This document shows, one piece after another, positions 37,066 through 44,086 of a stretch of DNA of 64,000 nt. Under the pieces are notes generated by a model. The model was not told the DNA's origin. It ran no database searches and worked only from the letters and a program-made list of their open reading frames with translations. The stretch covers positions 620,001 to 684,000 of the forward strand of contig NZ_CP090063.1 of the NCBI RefSeq assembly GCF_021391495.1. The letters are read 5' to 3'. Origin of the DNA: Amycolatopsis acidiphila. Its GTDB lineage: Bacteria; Actinomycetota; Actinomycetes; Mycobacteriales; Pseudonocardiaceae. A program made the translations under genes and the position numbers. Each line of letters starts with the position of its first letter. Within the stretch, counting starts at the first letter, position 1.

Positions 37066-40000
37066 GTGAGCACGCTCCAGTTCAAGAAAACGCCACGCCT
37101 GGCGGCGCCGCGCCCACCGGGGGGAGAGGTACACCTCGAGCCGCCGCCCGAGGTGCCGCGGACCATCCCGGGCAACGTCGTTCAGAAGATGATGCCCGTG
37201 GTCATGATCGTGGCAACGGTGGGCATGGTCGTGGTGATGTTCACCACCGGCGGTTCGGCCGCGCGCAGCCCGCTGACCCTGATGTTCCCACTGATGATGG
37301 TCATGTCGATGGGGGGCATGTTCGCCGGCGGCGGAAAGTCGGGCGGGGCCAAGAAGGCCGAGATGAACGAGGACCGCAAGGACTACCTGCGTTACCTCGG
37401 CCAGATGCGGGAGCGTGCCCGGGAGGCGATGGCCGACCAGCGGGCGGCACTCGAATGGGTGCATCCGGACCCGCAAGCCCTGTGGTCGCTCGCCGCGAGC
37501 CGCCGCATGTGGGAGCGCCGCCAGAACGACCAGGACTTCCTGCACCTGCGCGTCGGCCGCAGCTCCCACCGGCTGGCCACCCGGCTGGTGCCGCCGCAGA
37601 CCGGCCCGGTCGACGAGCTGGAGCCGATCGCCACGTTGGCGTTGCGCCGGTTCGTGCGCGCGCACTCGATCGTGCCCGATCTGCCTACCCAGATCACCCT
37701 GCGCGGGTTCGCCGCGGTGAGCCTGGAGGGCGACCGCGAGCTCACCCGCGGCCTCACCCGCGCGATGCTCGCCCAGCTGGTCACCTTCCACAGTTGTGAC
37801 GACGTGCTGATCGCGTTCGCCACGGCCGGGCGCGCGAAGGCCGAGTGGGAGTGGGCGAAGTGGCTGCCGCACGTGCAGCATCCCGAGCTGTCCGACGGCA
37901 TCGGCCAGCTGCGCTCGATGGCGGGCTCGCTCAGCCAGATCGAGCAGTGGCTCGATGGCGAGTTGCGGGACCGGCCGCGGTTCTCCCGCAACGCCACGCC
38001 GAACCCCGACCAGCCGCACGTCGTGATCGTCATCGACGACGCCGAGGTCACCCGCGAGGAGCAGATCATCCTCGAGGAGGGCCTGGTCGGCGTCACGCTG
38101 ATCGACCTGTCGGACTCGCTGGGCAACCTCGCCGCCCGCCGCGGTCTCCGTCTGGTGGTCGAGCCGACCAGGGTCGGTGCGCGCAGCGCGGGCGGGGTCG
38201 AGTGGTTCGGCAAGCCGGACTCCCTCAGTGTCGTGGAGTGCGAGGCGCTCGCGCGCAAGATCTCGCCGTACCGGGTCGGGTCCGCGGCGGAGGAGGCCAG
38301 CTCGGACGAGCCGCTGCTGTCCAACCCGACGCTGCTGGAGCTGCTCGGCATCCCGGGCGACCCGATGACGTTCGACGTCCAGCAGGCGTGGCGGCCGCGC
38401 CCGGTGCGGGACCGCTACCGGGTGCCGTTCGGGGTCGGCGAGTTCGGCCAGCAGGTCGAGCTCGACATCAAGGAAGCCGCGATGGAGGGCATGGGCCCGC
38501 ACGGGCTGTGCATCGGCGCGACCGGTTCCGGTAAGTCGGAGTTCCTGCGCACGCTCGTGCTCGGTCTGCTCGCGACGCATTCGAGCACCGCGCTGAACAT
38601 GATCCTCGTCGACTTCAAGGGGGGTGCGACGTTCCTCGGCCTGGACAAGGCCCCGCACGTCGCCGCCACGATCACCAACCTCGCGGGCGACCTGACGCTG
38701 GTCGACCGGATGAAGGACGCCATCGCGGGTGAGGTGGCCCGGCGCCAGGAGGTGCTGGCCAAGGGCAACTACAAGAACGTGTGGGACTACGAGAAGGCCC
38801 GCGAGAACGGCGCCGACCTCGACCCGCTGCCCGCACTGTTCATCTGCATCGACGAGTTCTCCGAGATGCTCACCGCGAAGCCCGACTTCATCGACATCTT
38901 CCTGCAGATCGGCCGTGTCGGCCGGTCGCTGCAGATGCACATGCTGCTCGCCTCGCAGCGGCTGGAAGAGGGCAAGCTGCGTGGTCTGGACACGTTCCTG
39001 TCCTACCGGATCGGACTGAAGACGTTCTCCGCGGCGGAGTCCCGCGCCGCGATCGGCGTGCCGGACGCGTTCGAGCTGCCGTCCATCCCGGGTTCGGGGT
39101 ACCTCAAGTACGACACCTCGACGATGGTCCGCTTCAAGGCGTCCTATGTGTCCGGTCCCTACCGGCCGGCGGGTATCAAGGCGGCGGGCCCGGTGTCCAG
39201 TGTGGTCCGCGCGGACAAGCGGCCGCAGCTGTTCGTGCCGGACTTCGTGGAGCTGCCGCCGGAGCCCGAACCCGAGCCCGAGCCGATCGAGGCGGTGCCG
39301 CAGCAGAAGCAGTCCGAGGAGATCACCGAGCCCAGTGAGCTCGAGGTGATCGTGGACAGGCTGATCGGCCAGGGGCCGCCCGCGCACGAGGTGTGGCTGC
39401 CGCCGCTGGACGAGCCGAACTCGCTGGACACGTTGCTGCCCAACCTGAACCCGACCGAGGACCGCGGGCTCTCGCCGGTCGGCTTCTTCGGCAACGGCAA
39501 GCTGCAGGTCCCGATCGGGATCGTGGACCGGCCGTTCGAGCAGCGGCGTGACCCGCTGTGGGCGGACTTCTCCGGTGCCGCCGGCCACGGTGTCATCGTC
39601 GGCGGTCCGCAGTCGGGCAAGTCGACCCTGCTGCGCACGCTGATCATGTCGCTGGCGCTGGCGAACACCCCCGAAGAGGCACAGTTCTACTGCGTCGACC
39701 TCGGTGGTGGCACGCTCGCCGGCCTCGCCGGCCTGCCGCACGTCGGTGGCGTCGCGGTCGCCCGGCGCGAGCCGGACAAGGCGCGCCGCATCATCGCCGA
39801 GCTCAACACGCTGGCGAACGAGCGTGAAGGCCGGTTCGGGGCGCTGGGCATCGACTCGATGAGCGAGTTCCGCAACCGCAAGCGCCGAGGTGAGATCACG
39901 GCGGAGCAGGACCCGTTCGGCGACGCGTTCCTGATCGTCGACGGCTGGCGTGCCCTGCGCGACGACTTCGAGGAGCTGGAGCCGCAGATCACCGCGCTCG

Positions 40001-41079
40001 CGCAGCGTGGCCTGGCGTACGGCATCCACGTGGTCGTCTCGGCGAACCGGTGGGCCGACATCCGCCCGGCGATCAAGGACATGATCGGCACCCGGTTCGA
40101 GCTGCGGCTCGGTGACCCGAGCGAGTCCGACATCGACCGCCGCATCGCGGTGAACGTGCCGGAGGGGCGGCCCGGCCGCGGCCTGACCCGCGACCGGCTG
40201 CACATGCTGACCGGTCTGCCGCGGATCGACGGCAGCAGTGACGCGGAGACGCTCGCGAGCGGGGTGGCCGACGCGGTGGCCAAGATCCAGGCGGCCTGGC
40301 CCGGCCGGATCGCGCCGCAGGTGCGGCTGCTGCCGGAGACGGTCTCCTACGACGAGGTCCTGTCGATGGACAAGCAGCGGCACACCAAGCTGGTGCCGAT
40401 CGGCATCAACGAGGACGAGCTGGCCCCGGTGTACCTCGACTTCGACGCCGACCCGCACTTCTTCGCCTTCGCCGACGGCGAGTCGGGCAAGACGAACCTG
40501 CTGCGGCAGATCGCGCGCGGGATCACCGAGCGGTACACCGCGAAGGAAGCGGTCATCGTGCTGGTGGACTACCGGCGCACGATGCTCGGCTTCGTCGAGG
40601 GCGCGCACCTGCTCGGGTATGCCGTGTCGGCGAACCAGCTGGACGGGATGATCAAGGACGTCGCCGGGTCGATGACGCGGCGGCTGCCCGGTCCGGACGT
40701 CACGCAGGAGCAGCTGCGCAACAGGTCGTGGTGGAAGGGCCCGGAGCTGTTCGTCCTGGTCGACGACTACGACCTGGTGTCGACCCAGACGTCCAACCCG
40801 CTCAAGCCGCTCGCGGAGTTCCTCGCCCAGGCCAAGGACGTCGGGCTGCACGTGATCGTCGCGCGGCGCACCGGTGGTGCCTCGCGGGCGTCCTACGACC
40901 CGATCATCGGCAAGCTCAAGGAGATCGCGGCACCGGGCCTGGTGATGAACGGCAGCAAGGACGAGGGACAGCTGATCGGCAACGTCAAGCCCGGCCCGAT
41001 GCCGCCGGGCCGAGGTGTGCTGGTCAGCCGCAAGGTCGGCAAGCAGCTCATGCAGGTGTCGTGGATCCAGCCGGAGTGA
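37066..41079 (+). CDS. eccC: Type VII secretion ATPase EccC (fused EccCa-EccCb)
   Basis: EccC is the FtsK/SpoIIIE-type motor that recognises substrates. The 1337-aa protein has two N-terminal membrane helices (about residues 43-85) and three ATPase domains. Walker A1 GATGSGKS is at 484-491 with Walker B1 CIDEF (D596, E597). Walker A2 GGPQSGKS is at 846-853 with B2 IVDGW (D959; no Glu follows). Walker A3 is the degenerate DGESGKT (K1142) with B3 LVDDY (D1233, D1234). The GTG at 37066 (MSTLQFKKTPRLAAP) gives the family N-terminus. The single-chain form is usual for ESX-4. An Hsp70-like partner follows. Confidence 0.96.
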   Translation: MSTLQFKKTPRLAAPRPPGGEVHLEPPPEVPRTIPGNVVQKMMPVVMIVATVGMVVVMFTTGGSAARSPLTLMFPLMMVMSMGGMFAGGGKSGGAKKAEMNEDRKDYLRYLGQMRERAREAMADQRAALEWVHPDPQALWSLAASRRMWERRQNDQDFLHLRVGRSSHRLATRLVPPQTGPVDELEPIATLALRRFVRAHSIVPDLPTQITLRGFAAVSLEGDRELTRGLTRAMLAQLVTFHSCDDVLIAFATAGRAKAEWEWAKWLPHVQHPELSDGIGQLRSMAGSLSQIEQWLDGELRDRPRFSRNATPNPDQPHVVIVIDDAEVTREEQIILEEGLVGVTLIDLSDSLGNLAARRGLRLVVEPTRVGARSAGGVEWFGKPDSLSVVECEALARKISPYRVGSAAEEASSDEPLLSNPTLLELLGIPGDPMTFDVQQAWRPRPVRDRYRVPFGVGEFGQQVELDIKEAAMEGMGPHGLCIGATGSGKSEFLRTLVLGLLATHSSTALNMILVDFKGGATFLGLDKAPHVAATITNLAGDLTLVDRMKDAIAGEVARRQEVLAKGNYKNVWDYEKARENGADLDPLPALFICIDEFSEMLTAKPDFIDIFLQIGRVGRSLQMHMLLASQRLEEGKLRGLDTFLSYRIGLKTFSAAESRAAIGVPDAFELPSIPGSGYLKYDTSTMVRFKASYVSGPYRPAGIKAAGPVSSVVRADKRPQLFVPDFVELPPEPEPEPEPIEAVPQQKQSEEITEPSELEVIVDRLIGQGPPAHEVWLPPLDEPNSLDTLLPNLNPTEDRGLSPVGFFGNGKLQVPIGIVDRPFEQRRDPLWADFSGAAGHGVIVGGPQSGKSTLLRTLIMSLALANTPEEAQFYCVDLGGGTLAGLAGLPHVGGVAVARREPDKARRIIAELNTLANEREGRFGALGIDSMSEFRNRKRRGEITAEQDPFGDAFLIVDGWRALRDDFEELEPQITALAQRGLAYGIHVVVSANRWADIRPAIKDMIGTRFELRLGDPSESDIDRRIAVNVPEGRPGRGLTRDRLHMLTGLPRIDGSSDAETLASGVADAVAKIQAAWPGRIAPQVRLLPETVSYDEVLSMDKQRHTKLVPIGINEDELAPVYLDFDADPHFFAFADGESGKTNLLRQIARGITERYTAKEAVIVLVDYRRTMLGFVEGAHLLGYAVSANQLDGMIKDVAGSMTRRLPGPDVTQEQLRNRSWWKGPELFVLVDDYDLVSTQTSNPLKPLAEFLAQAKDVGLHVIVARRTGGASRASYDPIIGKLKEIAAPGLVMNGSKDEGQLIGNVKPGPMPPGRGVLVSRKVGKQLMQVSWIQPE

Positions 41080-41086
41080 GCGTCCC

Positions 41087-41149
41087 GCAGGCTGCCCGGC
41101 CCGCCGCCGTCTCGATCGGTGTGCCGTGCCGCCGGCCCGGGCAGCCTGC
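41087..41149 (+). terminator. Large hairpin after eccC
   Basis: Perfect 13-bp arms GCAGGCTGCCCGG (41087-41099) and CCGGGCAGCCTGC (41137-41149) enclose a 37-nt loop just after the eccC stop. No T-run follows, so termination is uncertain. The 205-bp eccC to Hsp70 spacer has no gene. Confidence 0.5.
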
Positions 41150-41284
41150 GCTCGCCGCTGATCGGCCTGTGCGTGCTTCGGCGCGCTCGTTCCGGGGCGG
41201 TGGCGTCTCGTCCGGATGTCGTCTGGTCGTGCCCCACCCGGCCGTCCACGCACAGGTCACCGGCTACCTCACGCGAGGTGTGCC

Positions 41285-43141
41285 ATGACGGTCCGGGTCG
41301 CGGTGGACTTCGGCACGTCGAGCACCTGCGTCGTGGCGGCGATCAACGGCCGCGAGCCGCAGGTGGCGGTGATCGACGGCCAGCCGCTGATGTCCTCGGC
41401 CGTGTACGCCGCCGCCGACGGCACGTTGTTCGTCGGGCAGGAGGCCGAGCGCCAGGCCGCGATGGACCCTTCGCGCTACGAGCCCAACCCGAAGCGCCGC
41501 ATCGACGAGGGTGAGCTGCTCCTCGGCGACACGGTCCTCCGGGTGACCGACGTCGTCCGCGCCGTCCTGTCGCGTGCCGTGTCCGAAGCACGCAGGCTCG
41601 CGGGCGGTGCCGAGGTCGACCTGCTGGTCCTGACCCATCCGGCCGACTGGGGCGCGGTCCGGACCAGGCTGCTGCGGCAGGCCGCGGGCGGCCTCGCTCG
41701 CGAGGTCACGCTCGTGCCGGAGCCGGTCGCCGCCGCTGTCTTCCACGCGGCGACGTTCGCGCCGCTGGAGGTCAACCGGGACCGGACGGTGGAGGTCAGC
41801 AAACGGCCAGGGGAGACCCTGGCCGTGCTCGATCTGGGCGGCGGCACCGTCGACGTGAGCGTCGTGAGCCGTCCGCCGGCGAACACCGGCCGCCGGGGCT
41901 TCCAGGTCCTCGCGACCAGGGGTGATCCGAGCTTCGGCGGCGCGGACGTCGATCAGGCGTTGCTGGAGCATGTCGGCGGCCTCGTCTCGTCGGCCGACCC
42001 CGAGGCGTGGCGAGAGCTCGTCGAAGGGCGTGAGCTGGCGGACCGCCGTCGCCGTCGCGTGCTGCGGCAGGATGTCCGTGGTGCCAAGGAAACCCTGTCC
42101 CGGCACACGTACACCGACGTCCCGATGCCGCCGCCGTTCGCCGACGCCCACGTGACGCGGGAGGACCTGGAGAAACTCATCGCGGCGCCGCTGAGCCGCG
42201 CGGTCGAGCTCACCTGCGCCGCGATCGAGGAAGCCGGCCTGCGGCCGAAACAACTCGCCGCGATCTTCCTCGTCGGCGGTTCCAGCCGGATCCCGATGAT
42301 CTCCCGCCTGGTGCACGAGCGCACCGGCGTAGTCCCGACCACTTTGGACCAACCGGAAACCGTTGTGGCGCGCGGGGCCCTGCTCGCCGTGCGCACGGAG
42401 GCCGCCCGGCCGCCCGCGCCGCGGCCGATCGCGGACCAGCGCACGGAACTCGTCCGCAGCCTGCCACGGCCGGCCTTCGCGGCGAGGCCACCGGCGCGTC
42501 CCCCGGCCGGCTTCCCGGCGCAGCCGCCGCAGCGCCCGCCCGCGCCGCCGGTGTCGCCGCCGCACGGCCTGCCCGTCACGACGGCGCCCGAGCCGCCGCG
42601 CCGCAAGCGGAAGCTGCCGTGGCTCATCGGTGGCGCGGTGGTCGTCGTCGCGGCCGTCACAGCCGGTCTGCTGCTGTGGTTCAACCAGGACGACAGCACG
42701 CCGCAGGGGAAGGTCGTCGCGCAGTACCACTACCAGTTCTCGGCGCCGCAGGACTGGACACAGACGGGTGGGCAGCCGCAGTTCCGCGAAACCCTGATGA
42801 AGCCGGGCGACGCGGTGAACCAGAACGACGCGATCTCCGTTCAGGAGTACGAGCTCAACTACGACGCGACGGCGAACCCGCAGCAGCTGGCGGACAACCT
42901 GCGGCAGCAGGCGCAGCAGGCGGGTTCGGTGTACTCAGGCTTCGACGCCAACGCGACTTTCGCGGACCGAAAGGTCATCTATTACCGGCAGGCCGGGAAC
43001 TCCGGCCCGATCGACTGGTATGTGCTGGCCCAGGGCGAGGTTCAGGTGAACATCGCGTGTCAGTACGCGACGCAACCGGCGCACGGAAGGGTGGCGGCGG
43101 CCTGCGACCAGGTCGTGCGTTCCCTTCAGATCACTGGTTGA
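41285..43141 (+). CDS. T7SS-associated membrane protein with Hsp70-type ATPase domain (Rv3446c-like)
   Basis: Residues 1-375 form an actin/Hsp70 ATPase fold, with phosphate loops VAVDFGTSSTCVVAA and LAVLDLGGGTVDVSVV and the adenosine motif FLVGGSSRIPMI. A Pro-rich linker (about 380-440), one membrane helix (about 443-468, WLIGGAVVVVAAVTAGLLLW) and an extracytoplasmic domain ending VVRSLQITG follow. This matches the T7SS Rv3446c family by position and C-terminal style. There is no substrate-binding beta domain of DnaK, so it is not a general chaperone. The ATG at 41285 is set by the conserved first strand. It probably couples ATP binding in the cytosol to the outside, which is inference. Confidence 0.88.
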   Translation: MTVRVAVDFGTSSTCVVAAINGREPQVAVIDGQPLMSSAVYAAADGTLFVGQEAERQAAMDPSRYEPNPKRRIDEGELLLGDTVLRVTDVVRAVLSRAVSEARRLAGGAEVDLLVLTHPADWGAVRTRLLRQAAGGLAREVTLVPEPVAAAVFHAATFAPLEVNRDRTVEVSKRPGETLAVLDLGGGTVDVSVVSRPPANTGRRGFQVLATRGDPSFGGADVDQALLEHVGGLVSSADPEAWRELVEGRELADRRRRRVLRQDVRGAKETLSRHTYTDVPMPPPFADAHVTREDLEKLIAAPLSRAVELTCAAIEEAGLRPKQLAAIFLVGGSSRIPMISRLVHERTGVVPTTLDQPETVVARGALLAVRTEAARPPAPRPIADQRTELVRSLPRPAFAARPPARPPAGFPAQPPQRPPAPPVSPPHGLPVTTAPEPPRRKRKLPWLIGGAVVVVAAVTAGLLLWFNQDDSTPQGKVVAQYHYQFSAPQDWTQTGGQPQFRETLMKPGDAVNQNDAISVQEYELNYDATANPQQLADNLRQQAQQAGSVYSGFDANATFADRKVIYYRQAGNSGPIDWYVLAQGEVQVNIACQYATQPAHGRVAAACDQVVRSLQITG

Positions 43142-43364
43142 GTCCACCGGAACCCGTTGGGGTGACGGTCTTTCGCAACTGCGAATTCGGCGTGTTTTCC
43201 GAGGTGGATGAGTGTTTTTCGGGACGGTTCCGTGGTCGGGCATTCACTCTCGCAACTACTTCCGGGCAAACCGCGACAAGGGGGAACCAACCATGGCAAG
43301 GTCTTCGTCGTAGGTCCGTACCCAGTAAGACGGGCCACCACCACAGACGAAGGGGGCATCCCTC
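43142..43364 (+). promoter_or_regulatory. esx gene promoter region with palindrome
   Basis: The perfect palindrome TTCGCA-AC-TGCGAA lies at 43172-43185, and a half-site TCGCAACT recurs at about 43250. The region is less GC-rich than its surroundings. No gene is seen; it probably holds the promoter of the two WXG100 genes. Confidence 0.4.
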
Positions 43365-43682
43365 ATGGCTAACGGCTTTACCGGAGATCCGCAGGACTTC
43401 GCCAACGCGCAGACCAAGGTCGACGAATGCCAGCTCGCGATGGACCAGAACCTGAAGAAGCTCGCCGACCAGATCGAGGCGACGCGTGCGGGCTGGACCG
43501 GCCCGGCGGCCGGCGTGTTCCAGCAGGTCATGGACGCGTTCGGCGAGAAGTCGACCAAGCTGAACAAGGCGCTGGCCGACATCGGCGAGATGCTGAAGAA
43601 CTCCGGCGTCGCGTACCAGACGCAGGACGACGACGTCAAGTCGCAGATCAGCCAGCTCTCGCAGGTGCTCGAGGGCCTGTAA
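43365..43682 (+). CDS. WXG100 protein, EsxU-like
   Basis: WXG100 proteins are small helical-hairpin T7SS substrates. The 105-aa product has W44-T-G46 (RAGWTGPAAG) in the turn and Y84-xxx-D88 (YQTQD) as a C-terminal secretion signal. The position matches esxU of ESX-4. AGGGGG precedes the ATG. It likely forms a heterodimer with the next gene's product. Confidence 0.92.
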   Translation: MANGFTGDPQDFANAQTKVDECQLAMDQNLKKLADQIEATRAGWTGPAAGVFQQVMDAFGEKSTKLNKALADIGEMLKNSGVAYQTQDDDVKSQISQLSQVLEGL

Positions 43683-43732
43683 GCCCGATCTCCAGCCGTA
43701 AACCACAAAATCTTTTCTAGGGGAGAACAAAA

Positions 43733-44029
43733 ATGTCCGATGGTGCGATGAAGGTCGATTACGGGACCATCCACGAGGCGGCGGATCACTGCAAGACCGC
43801 CGGCAGCGAGATGGAGAACCGCTTCGAGCAGCTGGTGCACGACCTGCAGCCGCTCACCCACAACTGGACCGGTGACGCGCAGAACCAGTGGCAGGACCGG
43901 CAGAAGGAGTGGAACGACTCCCTCAACGAGATGAAGGCGCTCCTCGCCCGGATCGCCATCGCTCTGCCGGAGATCGCCGACGGTTACCAGAAGACCGACA
44001 AGGACATCATGAACATGTTCGGCGGCTGA
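43733..44029 (+). CDS. WXG100 protein, EsxT-like
   Basis: The 98-aa partner of the preceding protein has W45-T-G47 (HNWTGDAQ) in the turn and Y85-xxx-D89 (YQKTD) near the end. The position matches esxT of ESX-4, which lies directly before rplM in mycobacteria. Here two further genes intervene. A very strong terminator follows. Confidence 0.92.
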   Translation: MSDGAMKVDYGTIHEAADHCKTAGSEMENRFEQLVHDLQPLTHNWTGDAQNQWQDRQKEWNDSLNEMKALLARIAIALPEIADGYQKTDKDIMNMFGG

Positions 44030-44042
44030 TCTTCGCGTCAAT

Positions 44043-44081
44043 CGCAAAAAGGGTTCCGGCGGCGCCGGAACCCTTTTTGCG
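44043..44081. terminator. Bidirectional terminator after the esx pair
   Basis: Perfect 18-bp arms (44043-44060 and 44064-44081; CGCAAAAAGGGTTCCGGC and its complement) enclose loop GGC. The A5 and T5 runs make it work on both strands, also for the minus-strand gene ending at 44087. Confidence 0.95.
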
Positions 44082-44086
44082 TGCCT

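Noticed and set aside
37066..41079. Split eccCa/eccCb with a frameshift
   Set aside because: The frame is continuous through all three ATPase domains; single-chain EccC is normal for ESX-4.
37000..41253. 1417-codon open frame on the minus strand opposite eccC
   Set aside because: It is the antisense shadow of eccC caused by high GC; the product has Arg/Gly-rich composition without domains, and the plus strand encodes intact ATPase motifs.
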